From DATKAS01 sp963773315 (GTDB lineage: Bacteria > Actinomycetota > Acidimicrobiia > Acidimicrobiales > DATKAS01), in contig CAVZAF010000005.1 in the NCBI GenBank assembly GCA_963773315.1, positions 744,001-808,000 of the forward strand: a stretch of 64,000 nt of DNA, in the 5' to 3' direction. Positions 16,877-25,636 of this stretch are shown one piece after another; positions within the stretch are counted from its first letter, which is position 1, and each line of letters opens with the position of its first letter. The translations under genes and the position numbers were made by a program. The notes beneath the pieces are model-generated. The model was given only the letters and a program-made list of their open reading frames with translations, made no database searches and was not told where the DNA came from.

Positions 16877-18068
16877 CTATCGGGCGACGCGCCTCGCGGC
16901 GCGGGGCACGGGAGCATCTGTCGGATCCCAGCCGCCGAGGTCGGGGAGCCTCGGATCGTTCGAGAGCATCTCGACGATCGGGACGTCCAGCCCGAGTCGG
17001 CGTTGCATCCGCCGCACCTCGAGCTCCTGATCCCAGAGGACCAGAGTGACGACCAGACCAGACTCCCCTGCCCGCGCGGTGCGGCCCGAGCGATGCAGAT
17101 AGGTCTTCGCGTCTTCGGGCGGGTCGTAGTGGATGACGACGTCGATGTCGTCCACGTGGATGCCCCGGGCGGCGACATCGGTGGCGACGAGCACCGGCAG
17201 CTTGCCGGCGGTGAACGCGGCGAGCGACTTCTCGCGCATCGCCTGGCGGAGGTCGCCGTGGATCGCCGCCGCGCGGACCCCCTCTTTCTCGAGCTGCTCG
17301 ACGAGACGGTCGGCCCCGCGCTTCGTGCGTACGAAGACGAGAGAACGAGTCACATTCTGGGTGATCGCCGCGGCGACCTTCACCTTGTCGAGCTGGTGCA
17401 CGAGCACGAAGCGGTGCGCCATCTCGTCCACGGTGACCGTGGTGCTCATGACCTCGTGGAAGACCGGGTCCTTCAGGTGCCTGCGCACGACGTGATCGAC
17501 GGCGCCGTCGAGCGTCGCCGAGAAGAGCAGGGTCTGATGCGGCGCGGTGATGCGACGCAAGAGCCACTCGACCTGAGGCAGGAAGCCCATGTCGGCCATG
17601 CGGTCCGCCTCGTCGAGCACGACAGACTGCACTGCGTCGAGTCGCACGGCGTCGTTGTCGATGAAGTCGATCAGGCGGCCCGGCGTGGCGACGAGCACGT
17701 CGGCACCGCTTGCGAGAGAGGCACGCTGACGTTCCATCGAGGCGCCGCCGTAGACCGCGACGACGCGGCAGCCGACGGCCTCGCCGAGCGGCGCGAGCAC
17801 CTCGCTCACTTGCAGTGCGAGCTCGCGCGTCGGCACGAGCACGACTGCGTGGGGGTGGTTTGCCTCGGCTCCGCTCGCGATTGCGAGGAGCGGGAGCCCG
17901 AATGCGAGCGTCTTGCCTGAGCCGGTCTTGGCCTTGCCGCAGACGTCGCGGCCCGCGACGGCGTCGGGGATGGTGAGGGCTTGGATGGCGAATGGGGCGG
18001 TGATCCCGAGCGCGCTCGAGAGCGTCGACGAGGCGGGGGTCGACGCCGAGCGCGGCGAACGAGGTCAT
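16877..18068 (-). CDS. DEAD-box RNA helicase, frameshifted as sequenced
   Basis: The start is an ATG at 18068 (MTSFAALGVDPRLVDALER). After codon 19 the frame breaks: one extra base near 18008-18011 (GCTCGGG) must be dropped to give the expected RAGITAPFAIQ Q-motif and to join AKTGSGKT (motif I). The rest then runs unbroken to 16877: VLVPTREL, VVLDEADRM, FSATL and HRSGRTARAG. Corrected length is 396 aa (1192 nt = 3x397+1), normal for a compact RhlE/DeaD-type helicase. No ATG, GTG or TTG exists in the downstream frame before motif I, so an internal start cannot rescue it. The cold-shock gene upstream on the same strand suggests a role in unwinding RNA in the cold. Confidence 0.85.
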
Positions 18069-18254
18069 GTTTTCGAAGTCTCCGTTGTCATCGAGGTGGG
18101 CCTGCCTGGCACACCGTGACTGTCGGAGCTGGCCGCCGGGTGAGAGGTTGACCCGCGAGCCCGCCACCCTGGCGGCACTCGACGTGACGACTGTACCAGC
18201 GGCTTCGCGCGAAATGGCTGCATGCCGGCGCGAATACCGGTGCGAAAACGCACT

Positions 18255-18281
18255 GAGCCGCCGGCACGAAGCCGACGGCTC
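18255..18281 (-). terminator. intrinsic-terminator-like hairpin downstream of the cold-shock gene
   Basis: On the minus strand an 11-bp stem GAGCCGTCGGC / GCCGGCGGCTC (one T-G wobble) closes a TTCGT loop, about 39 nt past the csp stop; a TTTT run follows 7 nt later. The remaining 18069-18254 forms the leader of the helicase gene and shows no other clear feature. Confidence 0.55.
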
Positions 18282-18319
18282 GAAAGTGCAACGAGCGAGG
18301 TTCGCTCGGACCAGATCGC

Positions 18320-18520
18320 TCAGACGACGCGGACGTTCTCCGCCTGATCGCCCTTGCGGCCCTGGGTGACGTCGAACTCGACGCGCTGACCCTCTTCGAG
18401 CGAACGGTAACCGTTGCCCTGGATGGCGCTGAAGTGCACGAAGACGTCCGGGCCACCATCGCGTGCGATGAACCCGTACCCCTTCTCGTTGTTGAACCAC
18501 TTGACGGTGCCGGTAGCCAA
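18320..18520 (-). CDS. cold-shock domain protein (CspA family)
   Basis: 66 aa from a TTG at 18520; AAGGG lies upstream and the protein then begins at the usual ATGTVKWFN. RNP1 KGYGFIARD and RNP2 VFVHFS are intact, and EGQRVEFDVTQGRKGDQA is the standard C-terminal strand pair. It binds single-stranded RNA/DNA and melts secondary structure. A possible promoter, TGTCGA-N18-TAGCCT, lies about 60-90 nt upstream, leaving an untranslated leader typical of cold-shock genes. Frames upstream of the TTG are open but not csp-like. Confidence 0.92.
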   Translation of the reverse strand: MATGTVKWFNNEKGYGFIARDGGPDVFVHFSAIQGNGYRSLEEGQRVEFDVTQGRKGDQAENVRVV

Positions 18521-18749
18521 GACCGAGCCCTTCTTTCTGTTTCTGCGGGTCGGTTCCAACCACCAAACCCTGTTTCCAGGAGAAAGGCTAGCCGGTCCTC
18601 GCGGAGCCTCGACACCGCGGAAAAGCGACACGATGCGCGACGCGTGGGTGACACAGAGTCATTGGTGCGCACGGCTATCGTGCCGTCGGGACGGAGGCGG
18701 GGCTTGCTCGACTGTTCGAGGCCACCACCAGTTCGCGAGGTTCTTTTCC

Positions 18750-20330
18750 GTGTGCGAATGCGATGACGCTCCCAGGCCGCACGGCGGCCATCTGCACCGC
18801 CGGCGCTTCCTGCAAGCTGCGGGTGCGGGCGCAGCCATGCTCATCGGGAGCCGTGCGGTCAACCCTCTCGGCGTCGCCGGCGCGGACGACGCCGGCGGTG
18901 AAGACTCGGGGGCGAAGAAGGCGAAGCCTGCGACGCGGCCTTTGCAGCGCGCGGCGATCAACGTGCCCCCGCCGATCGTCATCCCCCGCTCCGGTTGGGG
19001 CGCTGACGAGACGCTGCGCACCTCTGATCGCACGTTCGCACCGATCCAGAAGCTGATCGTGCACCACTCGGCGACGCCCCTCAGCGCCGACCCCACCGCC
19101 GACATCCGCAACATCTACAAGTTCCACATCGAGGGCCGCGACTGGGCCGACATCGCGTACAACTTCGTGATCGACCAAGGCGGCCGGATCTACGAAGGTC
19201 GCTGGGCCCGCGAATACGCGGCAGGAGAGGTTCACTCGGGCGAGTCGACCGACGGGCTCGGCGTGGTCGGCGCGCACACGTTGAACTACAACACCGGCAG
19301 CTGCGGCATCGTCCTCCTCGGCGACTTCACGAAGACGCCGCCCAGCGACGCGTCGCTGATCGCCGCGATGCGTGTGCTCGCGTGGAAAGCAGGCCAGAAG
19401 GGCATCGATGTGTCGGCCGCCGATCAGTTCACGAACTTCGCTGGGCAGACGTCGGAGTTCCCGAACATCACAGGCCACCGGGACCTCGGCGTCACCGAAT
19501 GCCCCGGCACCAACTTCTACTCGCGGCTCGGCTCGATCCGCGGTGGTGTGGCCGGTCGCACGCAGCTCGGCTTGATCGGGTACCGAGTGCTGTCGACGGA
19601 CGGGCACGTGCGATCGCTCGGGGGCGCGTTCGATCTCGGCGACCCGGCGCGCATCGGGGCTGCCGCGGGCATCGCGATCACCGCGGCGCAAGACGCCGAC
19701 AGCTACTGGGTCGTCGCTGCCGACGGGGCGGTGTTCTCGTTCGGGAACGCGCCCTACTTCGGCTCGCCTCCCGATCAGGCTCTGCGGATCAAGGCCGCGG
19801 ACATCGCTGGTCGCCCTGGCGGAGGCGGCTATTGGGTGCTGGGCACGGACGGCACCGTGTATCCGTACGGTGCTGCGGCCGCGCTCGGCGGCCTGCCTCA
19901 GGTCAACGTCCACACGACGGCTCGCAAGCTCAGGCCCACCCCTACCGGCGGCGGGTACTGGATCCTCGGCGCCGACGGCGGCATCTTCTCGTTCGGCGAC
20001 GCTGCCTTCTTCGGCTCGGTGCCCGGCGTCGGAGCGAAGACCGCGGCGGTCGACATGAGCTCGACGCCCAGCGGCCAGGGCTACTGGGTGCTCGGCGAGG
20101 ACGGCGGCGTCTTCTCGTTCGGCGACGCGCACTTCTTCGGATCGGTGCCGGGCCTCAAGATCAGTTGGGCGCGGCCGGCCCGGGCGATCATGGCCGCGTT
20201 CGACGGCGGCGGCTATCACGTGATGGCCAACGACGGCGGCGTGTTCTCGTTCGGCAACGTCCCGTTCTACGGCAGCCTCGTGGGCAGCGGCCGCCGCCCC
20301 GCCGGCATCGCCCCCGCCATCCAGCTCTGA
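18750..20330 (+). CDS. Tat-exported PGRP-type N-acetylmuramoyl-L-alanine amidase with C-terminal repeats
   Basis: 526 aa from a GTG at 18750, 9 nt after GCGAGG. RRRFLQAAGAGAAMLIG (17-33) is a twin-arginine signal. Residues 75-265 form a peptidoglycan-recognition/amidase_2 domain: His105 in VHHSATP, His243 in GHRDLG and Cys251 in ECPG are the zinc ligands. From about 278 to the end there are six units of roughly 40 residues with the pattern DGGVFSFGDAxFFGS, spaced like blades of a small propeller or wall-binding repeats. The first unit is degenerate. It probably cuts stem peptides from glycan chains outside the membrane. The 229 bp between it and the divergent csp gene should hold both promoters. 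Confidence 0.9.
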   Translation: MCECDDAPRPHGGHLHRRRFLQAAGAGAAMLIGSRAVNPLGVAGADDAGGEDSGAKKAKPATRPLQRAAINVPPPIVIPRSGWGADETLRTSDRTFAPIQKLIVHHSATPLSADPTADIRNIYKFHIEGRDWADIAYNFVIDQGGRIYEGRWAREYAAGEVHSGESTDGLGVVGAHTLNYNTGSCGIVLLGDFTKTPPSDASLIAAMRVLAWKAGQKGIDVSAADQFTNFAGQTSEFPNITGHRDLGVTECPGTNFYSRLGSIRGGVAGRTQLGLIGYRVLSTDGHVRSLGGAFDLGDPARIGAAAGIAITAAQDADSYWVVAADGAVFSFGNAPYFGSPPDQALRIKAADIAGRPGGGGYWVLGTDGTVYPYGAAAALGGLPQVNVHTTARKLRPTPTGGGYWILGADGGIFSFGDAAFFGSVPGVGAKTAAVDMSSTPSGQGYWVLGEDGGVFSFGDAHFFGSVPGLKISWARPARAIMAAFDGGGYHVMANDGGVFSFGNVPFYGSLVGSGRRPAGIAPAIQL

Positions 20331-20358
20331 CCGGCGGGCGACTGGCGGCGCGACACGC

Positions 20359-20406
20359 GGGATTGACGACTCGGGGCACGAATACGTGCCTTCAATCATC
20401 AATCCC
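20359..20406 (+). terminator. nested inverted repeat after the amidase gene
   Basis: Outer arms GGGATTGA (20359-20366) and TCAATCCC (20399-20406) enclose a perfect inner hairpin GGCACG-AATA-CGTGCC (20375-20390). It lies 28 bp past the amidase stop and 20 bp before the -10 of the next gene. No U-tract follows, so it is a terminator candidate of the actinobacterial U-less kind rather than a proven one. Confidence 0.45.
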
Positions 20407-20438
20407 GGCAGAGGGTCGCTGGCGCGTACGCTCCGGCG

Positions 20439-20801
20439 ATGGCTGACTTGCGGGTGCTCATCAGCGCGAGCGACTACGACGCGACACTCGTGTTCTACCG
20501 CGACCTCCTCGGGTTCTCGATCGCAGAGTCGTGGGACGACTCCGACGGGCGCGGCACGCTGTTCCACGCGGCGGACGGGAAGATCGAAGTGTTCGAAGGC
20601 AACGAACATCATCCGGCGCACGCGGTCGAAGGCGTGCGGGTCGCCATCGAGGTCAGCGACGCACAGGCGGTGCACGACCACGTCGCCGCGCTGGGCATCG
20701 CGATCACCGAACCCATTGATGATCGTCCGTGGAAGCACCGCAGCTTCACGATCGACGACCCGAACGGCCTCGCGCTCACCTTCTTCCACGTGATCGACTG
20801 A
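20439..20801 (+). CDS. VOC-family (glyoxalase/bleomycin-resistance-like) protein
   Basis: 120 aa. Opens with LISASDYDATLVFYRDLLGF and closes with FTIDDPNGLALTFFHV, the standard first and last elements of a single VOC domain. Metal ligand positions are only partly conserved, so enzymatic function is open. ATG at 20439 with TACGCT exactly 6 nt upstream (20427-20432), so a leaderless transcript is likely. Confidence 0.85.
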   Translation: MADLRVLISASDYDATLVFYRDLLGFSIAESWDDSDGRGTLFHAADGKIEVFEGNEHHPAHAVEGVRVAIEVSDAQAVHDHVAALGIAITEPIDDRPWKHRSFTIDDPNGLALTFFHVID

Positions 20802-20854
20802 CGAGTCAGTTAGTAGACAAGCGCGAGTCAGGCGGCAACGCTTGCACTGTGCAG

Positions 20855-21379
20855 ATGAACCACATCGACGGAAAGGTCGCGCCTCACTCTGCGGGTGCGA
20901 AGGGTGACGGGCTCTACGCGACCGCCCCGATCAGCGCGGGCGAGACCGTGATCGCGTTCGGTGGCTACGCGATCGACCGCTCGACCCTCGACGAACTTCC
21001 CGCCGATCGCCGCATGCACTCGATCCAGATCGACGACGACCTCTTCCTCGTCGGCCCCGATCCCGCGGAGCCGGGCGACCTCGTCAACCACTCGTGCGAT
21101 CCGAACTGTGGGCTCGTCGGCGCGGTGCTCGTCGTCGCGATGCGCGACATCGAGCCGGGCGAGGAGGTCACGTTCGATTACGCGATGTGCGACTCGACCG
21201 ACTACGACGAGTTCGACTGCTCGTGTGACACGCCGCACTGCCGCAAGCACGTGACCGGCAACGACTGGAAGCGTCCCGACCTGCAGCAGCGCTACGCGGG
21301 ATGGTTCTCGTCGTACCTCGCCCGCAAGATCGCCGCGCAGCCCGCCCAAGGCGCTGCTCGCCGCGCCTTCGCAGCCTGA
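20855..21379 (+). CDS. SET-domain protein (lysine methyltransferase-like)
   Basis: 174 aa. Contains the SET core in order: GDGLYATAPISAGETVIAFGG (SAM-binding region, 18-37), NHSCDPN (78-84), GEEVTFDYA (102-110), then a post-SET-like cysteine cluster C122-S-C124 and C129. These are the cofactor and catalytic motifs of eukaryotic-type protein lysine methyltransferases; bacterial versions exist but substrates are rarely known. ATG at 20855; an in-frame GTG at 20849 is an alternative, with AACGCT 6 nt before it. No obvious substrate gene is adjacent. Confidence 0.85.
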   Translation: MNHIDGKVAPHSAGAKGDGLYATAPISAGETVIAFGGYAIDRSTLDELPADRRMHSIQIDDDLFLVGPDPAEPGDLVNHSCDPNCGLVGAVLVVAMRDIEPGEEVTFDYAMCDSTDYDEFDCSCDTPHCRKHVTGNDWKRPDLQQRYAGWFSSYLARKIAAQPAQGAARRAFAA

Positions 21380-21431
21380 CCGCGTCCTGACATCACCCTG
21401 GCCCGTGCGGGGCCGTGCCTAGCGTGCGGGG

Positions 21432-22640
21432 ATGCGCATCCTCGTCGTGGGGGCCGGCGGGGTGGGAGCAGCGATCGCTGCCATCGCGAGCCGTCGGCCC
21501 TTCTTCGACAGCTTCGTCCTCGCCGACCTCGATCCGGCGCGTGCCGAACGCGGGGTGGTGAGGCTCGGCGACCCGCGCTTCACGGCCACGACAGTCGACG
21601 CTGCCGACGCGGACGCGGTCGCCGCGCTCGCTCGGGCCCACCACAGCGACGTGATCGTGAACGTGTGCGACCCGCGCTTCAATCCGGCGATCTTCCGTGC
21701 CGCGTTCGACGCGCACTGCACGTACCTCGACATGGCGATGACCTTGTCGCACCCTCATCCCAAGGAGCCGTATGCACAGGTCGGGGTGATGCTCGGTGAC
21801 GAGCAGCTCGCCGCATCTGCCGAGTGGGAGCAGGCCGGGCTCCTCGCTCTCGTCGGAATCGGAGTCGAACCAGGGCTGTCCGACGTCTTCGCTCGCTATG
21901 CCGCGGATCACCTCTTCTCGGAGATCGACGAGATCGGCGTGCGCGACGGATCGAACCTCACGATCGACGGCTACGACTTCGCTCCGACGTTCTCGATCTG
22001 GACGACCATCGAGGAGTGCCTCAACCCTCCGGTCGTCTGGGAGAAGGAGCGAGGCTGGTTCACGACCGAGCCGTTCTCCGAGCCGGAGACGTTCGTCTTC
22101 CCCGAAGGCATCGGCGCGGTCGAGTGCGTGAACGTCGAGCACGAGGAAGTCGTGCTCATCCCGCGGTGGGTCGACTGCAAGCGAGTCACCTTCAAGTACG
22201 GGCTCGGCGCTCAGTTCATCGAGGTGCTGCGCACGTTGCATCTGCTCGGCCTCGACAGCAAGGACCGAGTGCGGGTGCGCGACGTCGACGTCGCGCCGCG
22301 TGACCTGGTCGCGGCCTGCCTCCCGAACCCTGCAGAGCTGGGCGACCGCATGCACGGGAAGACGTGCGCCGGCACATGGGTACGAGGCACGGGCACCGAT
22401 GGGAGACCTCGTGAGGTGTACCTGTACCACGTGGTCGACAACGCGACGACGATGGCGGAGTACGGCCATCAAGCGGTGGTGTGGCAGACCGCGATCAACC
22501 CTGTCGTCGCGATGGAGCTTCTGCAGACCGGCGCGTGGCAAGGCGTCGGGGTGCGCGGACCAGAGGCGTTCGACGCGGCGCGCTTCCTCGATCTCCTCGC
22601 GGCCTACGGCTCACCGCACGGGATGGTCGAGCTCATCTGA
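21432..22640 (+). CDS. saccharopine dehydrogenase-family oxidoreductase
   Basis: 402 aa. Rossmann motif VVGAGGVGAAIA at residues 5-16, then DVIVNVCDPRFNP and the family C-terminal catalytic domain. The overall length and the GIGVEPGLSDVFARYA segment resemble lysine-6-dehydrogenase or carboxy(nor)spermidine-dehydrogenase-like members; the substrate is not resolved. ATG at 21432 with TAGCGT 6 nt upstream (21420-21425), a leaderless arrangement. Converges with the small gene at 22633, overlapping it by 8 bp. Confidence 0.86.
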   Translation: MRILVVGAGGVGAAIAAIASRRPFFDSFVLADLDPARAERGVVRLGDPRFTATTVDAADADAVAALARAHHSDVIVNVCDPRFNPAIFRAAFDAHCTYLDMAMTLSHPHPKEPYAQVGVMLGDEQLAASAEWEQAGLLALVGIGVEPGLSDVFARYAADHLFSEIDEIGVRDGSNLTIDGYDFAPTFSIWTTIEECLNPPVVWEKERGWFTTEPFSEPETFVFPEGIGAVECVNVEHEEVVLIPRWVDCKRVTFKYGLGAQFIEVLRTLHLLGLDSKDRVRVRDVDVAPRDLVAACLPNPAELGDRMHGKTCAGTWVRGTGTDGRPREVYLYHVVDNATTMAEYGHQAVVWQTAINPVVAMELLQTGAWQGVGVRGPEAFDAARFLDLLAAYGSPHGMVELI

Positions 22641-22917
22641 CGACGGCGTGCTCCCGCACAACTGGCTCGCGGTACCACTCCCCCATCTCCCGGTCGACGG
22701 TCGCGATCTGCTCGTCGGTGATCGACTTCCAGAGCTCGCGGCTCTCCCACCACACCATCACCACGACCGTGCCCGGGCGATCCGAGGGCACCCAGACCTC
22801 CTTGCGCACGAAGCCGGGTTGCCGCGACAGGAACGCGGTCCACACCCGAGCATCGGCCTCGAGGAACGCCTCGAGGTCGCGCTCGTCGACCTGCAGCACG
22901 AGCTCCTCGACGATCAC
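22633..22917 (-). CDS. small TIGR03792-like protein (dimeric alpha/beta barrel type)
   Basis: 94 aa from a GTG at 22917 that overlaps the stop of the upstream fragment (GTGA). EELVLQVDERDLEAFLEAD, WTAFLSRQPGFVRKEVWV and VVMVWWESRELWKSI match the TIGR03792 pattern, a family of small proteins with a ferredoxin-like (antibiotic-monooxygenase-type) look. Function unknown. It is probably co-transcribed with the VOC remnant in front of it. Confidence 0.65.
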   Translation of the reverse strand: MIVEELVLQVDERDLEAFLEADARVWTAFLSRQPGFVRKEVWVPSDRPGTVVVMVWWESRELWKSITDEQIATVDREMGEWYREPVVREHAVVR

Positions 22918-23024
22918 GGCCCGGTCACGAGGCAGAACTCGTTTCCTTCTGGATCGAGGAACTTCGCCTGCGCCGTCGGGTCGTGACAGTCGATGACGAG
23001 CTCCCACACAGGACCTATTGCCAT
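22914..23024 (-). pseudogene. VOC-family remnant with the middle deleted
   Basis: 36 aa from an ATG at 23024. The first half (GPVWELVIDCHDPTAQA) is the N-terminal strand-helix of a VOC/glyoxalase-like protein; the second half (KFLDPEGNEFCLVTGP) is the C-terminal strand of the same family. The roughly 70-90 residues normally between them are absent. It cannot fold as a full domain. The stop overlaps the next start (GTGA), so it may persist as a leader ORF for the downstream gene. Confidence 0.6.
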
Positions 23025-23061
23025 CGGTGCAGCGTAGGAGGCATGGCTAGCGTCACCGCCC

Positions 23062-23871
23062 GTGAACGCGTCTGCCGTCAGCCAGCACGTCGCCGAGATC
23101 GCGTCCGACGGATGGACCATCATCCCGAATGCGATCGAGCCCTCCCTGGTCGACGCGCTGCGCAGTGATCTCGATCGCCTCGAGCACGCGCTCGACATCC
23201 GTCCCGCGGGCAACAGCTTCGAAGGCGCCGCGACATGGCGGATCTACAACCTGCTCGTGCACGGGTCGCTGTACCAGCAGATCCCGGTGCACTCGAACGT
23301 CTTGCCGGTCGTCGAAGGCACGCTCGACAGCGGATGCCTCGTCTCGTCGCTCTCGTCGATCGCGATCGGACCGGGCGAGGTCGCCCAGCCCATCCATGCC
23401 GACGACCAGCTGATCCCCATCCCCAAGCCTCACGTCGCAACCGTGTGCAACACGATGTGGGCGCTCACTGACTTCACGGCTGCGAACGGAGCGACGCGGC
23501 TCGTGCCGGGCAGCCACGCCGCTGATCACTCGCCCGTGTACGGGGAGCCGTACGACACGATCCCCGCGGAGATGGACGCGGGCAGCGTGCTGGTCTGGCA
23601 CGGATCGCTGTGGCACGGCGGCGGCGCGAACACCACCGACCAGCGCCGGGTCGGCATCGCGATGAACTACTGCGCGGGATGGATCCGCCAGCAGGAGAAC
23701 CAGCAGCTCGGGATCCCACGGGAGATCGCGGCCGAGTTCTCCCCGCGGCTGCGCGAGCTGTGTGGTTACGGCATCTACCGCGGGCTCATCGGGCACATCG
23801 ACAAGCACGACCCGGCCGAGCTGCTCGACGTTGCCGGTGCCGAGGGCCCGATGGTGTGGGATCGCATATGA
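23062..23871 (+). CDS. phytanoyl-CoA dioxygenase (PhyH)-family oxygenase
   Basis: 269 aa. The 2-oxoglutarate/Fe(II) facial triad is recognisable: H112-x-D114 in IHADDQ and a distal His in LWHGGGANTT, with an Arg in DQRRVGIAM for 2-oxoglutarate. Substrate unknown; the family hydroxylates many lipids and natural products. GTG at 23062 with TAGCGT 8 nt upstream (23048-23053). Stop overlaps the GNAT gene start (ATGA). Confidence 0.86.
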   Translation: MNASAVSQHVAEIASDGWTIIPNAIEPSLVDALRSDLDRLEHALDIRPAGNSFEGAATWRIYNLLVHGSLYQQIPVHSNVLPVVEGTLDSGCLVSSLSSIAIGPGEVAQPIHADDQLIPIPKPHVATVCNTMWALTDFTAANGATRLVPGSHAADHSPVYGEPYDTIPAEMDAGSVLVWHGSLWHGGGANTTDQRRVGIAMNYCAGWIRQQENQQLGIPREIAAEFSPRLRELCGYGIYRGLIGHIDKHDPAELLDVAGAEGPMVWDRI

Positions 23872-24332
23872 CCGTCCGCGACGTGCCTCCAGGACCCGCT
23901 CGACGCGCGCTGATCCCGCTCATCCGACTCGCCGAAGACTCTGACTCACAGCTCGAGTCCTCGATCGACGACGGGACGATGTACGTCGCCGAGGAAGGCG
24001 AGGCGCCCATCGGCGTCGTGCTGGTGCTCGATCACGGCACACAGGAGCGAGAGCTGCGCTACGTCGCGATCGCAGAGTCGCATCAGCGCAAGGGGCTCGG
24101 GAAGGCCATGCTCGCCGACGTGCGCGCGGTCGAGGCAGCCCGCGGCGCGGCGCGCCTCCTCGTCGGCACCAGCTCCGCCGACACCGGCAACCTCGACTTC
24201 TACCAGCGGTGCGGCTACCGGTTGCTCTCGATCGAGCGCGACTACTTCACCCCGGCCCGCGGGTATCCGCCCGACTTCGTGCTCAACGGCTTGCCCGCTG
24301 TCGACATGGTCTGGATGGATCTCGAGCTGTGA
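23868..24332 (+). CDS. GNAT-family N-acetyltransferase
   Basis: 154 aa; ATG overlaps the PhyH stop. RYVAIAESHQRKGLGKAML carries the Q/RxxGxG/A acetyl-CoA-binding motif, and NLDFYQRCGYRLLSIERDYF is the C-terminal region. Co-translation with the PhyH oxygenase suggests a shared pathway, but the substrate is not predictable. Confidence 0.86.
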   Translation: MTVRDVPPGPARRALIPLIRLAEDSDSQLESSIDDGTMYVAEEGEAPIGVVLVLDHGTQERELRYVAIAESHQRKGLGKAMLADVRAVEAARGAARLLVGTSSADTGNLDFYQRCGYRLLSIERDYFTPARGYPPDFVLNGLPAVDMVWMDLEL

Positions 24333-24348
24333 CGGGCCTCAACCCCTG

Positions 24349-25614
24349 ATGGGCCGGCTCCGCGGCATCGCGCTCGATGTCACGCCGCTGCGCGAGTCAC
24401 GCGAGTTCCGCCTGCTGTGGGCGGGCGAGGGCATCACCGCGGCCGGATCGCAATTCACCCGTGTTGCGGTGGCGTTCCAGGTGTACGAGCTGACCGGGTC
24501 GACGCTGATGGTCGGCCTGCTGGGGCTCGTCACGATGGTGCCGCTCTTCTTCGGTTCGCTCCTAGGCGGAGCCGTTGCAGATCACTTCGAGCGACGCCGG
24601 GTGATCCTGCTCACGCAGGTCGGGGGTTTGCTCTGCGCCCTCGCGCTCGCACTGAACGCCGCTGCGCCCAACCCGCAGACATGGATCATCTTCGTCGTCT
24701 TCTTCCTGGCACAGAGCGCCTACGCGATCCGTGTGCCGGCGAGCCGGTCGGCAGTGCAGATGCTCGTGCAACCGGAGCACATCCCTTCGGCGACTGCGCT
24801 CGAGGCGATGCTCGGCAGCACTGCGCTTCTGATCGGACCGGTCGTCGCCGGCATCGTCATCGCGTCGGCCGGGCTCGGCTGGACCTACGTCGTCGACATG
24901 GTGAGCTTCGTCATCTGCTTCGCGTTCATCGCCGCGATGCGCTCGATCGCGGTGACCGGCACCGACGGGATCACGCTGCGCGCCATCGGCGAGGGGCTGC
25001 GGTACCTGCGCGGCCGTGTCGTGCTGAAAGGGTCGTTCATCGCCGACCTCATCGCGATGGTCTTCGGGATGCCGGTCGCGCTGTTCCCCGCGCTCGTCGA
25101 CCAGCGGTTCGACGGCGAGGCGTATGTCCTCGGCCTTCTCTACGCTGCGCCGTTTGCCGGATCGTTGATCGCGAGCGCGACGAGCGGGTGGGCTCGCCGG
25201 GTGCCGCGCCACGGGGTCGCCCTTTGCATCGCGATCGTCGGCTGGGGCGTCGCGATCACGCTCTTCGGGATCGTCGACGGCCTCGCGATCTCGTTGCTGC
25301 TCCTCGCCGTCGCGGGCGCCGCTGACATGGTCAGTGGCGTCTTCCGGCAGTCGATCCTGCGGATGGGGACGCCTCCCCCGATGCTCGGTCGCATGGAGGG
25401 GGTCGGCATGGCGGTGTGGACGACCGGCCCCGCCCTCGGCGACCTCGAAGCGGGGGCCGTCGCCGCGCTCACCACGGTCGACACCTCGATCGTCCTCGGC
25501 GGGCTCGCGTGCATCGCCGGCATCGGGCTGGTCGCCCTCGCGATGCCGGGCCTCATCGCGTACAACGCTCACCGTGATGCCGTCGTGATCCACCCCGAAC
25601 CCGCTCCCGGCTGA
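24349..25614 (+). CDS. MFS transporter (EntS/DHA3-like)
   Basis: 421 aa with about 12 membrane segments. RLLWAGEGITAAGSQ and GGAVADHFERRRV are the first-loop motifs of the EntS-like DHA3 exporters. Substrate unknown. Two similar exporters lie at 39218 and 40451. It follows the GNAT gene by 16 bp and is likely in the same transcript. Confidence 0.88.
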   Translation: MGRLRGIALDVTPLRESREFRLLWAGEGITAAGSQFTRVAVAFQVYELTGSTLMVGLLGLVTMVPLFFGSLLGGAVADHFERRRVILLTQVGGLLCALALALNAAAPNPQTWIIFVVFFLAQSAYAIRVPASRSAVQMLVQPEHIPSATALEAMLGSTALLIGPVVAGIVIASAGLGWTYVVDMVSFVICFAFIAAMRSIAVTGTDGITLRAIGEGLRYLRGRVVLKGSFIADLIAMVFGMPVALFPALVDQRFDGEAYVLGLLYAAPFAGSLIASATSGWARRVPRHGVALCIAIVGWGVAITLFGIVDGLAISLLLLAVAGAADMVSGVFRQSILRMGTPPPMLGRMEGVGMAVWTTGPALGDLEAGAVAALTTVDTSIVLGGLACIAGIGLVALAMPGLIAYNAHRDAVVIHPEPAPG

Positions 25615-25636
25615 CCCGCCGGTACCTTCCAGGGAC

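Noticed and set aside
18069..18254. Small ORFs between the helicase and cold-shock genes
   Set aside because: Short frames with no ribosome-binding site; the region is better explained as leader and terminator.
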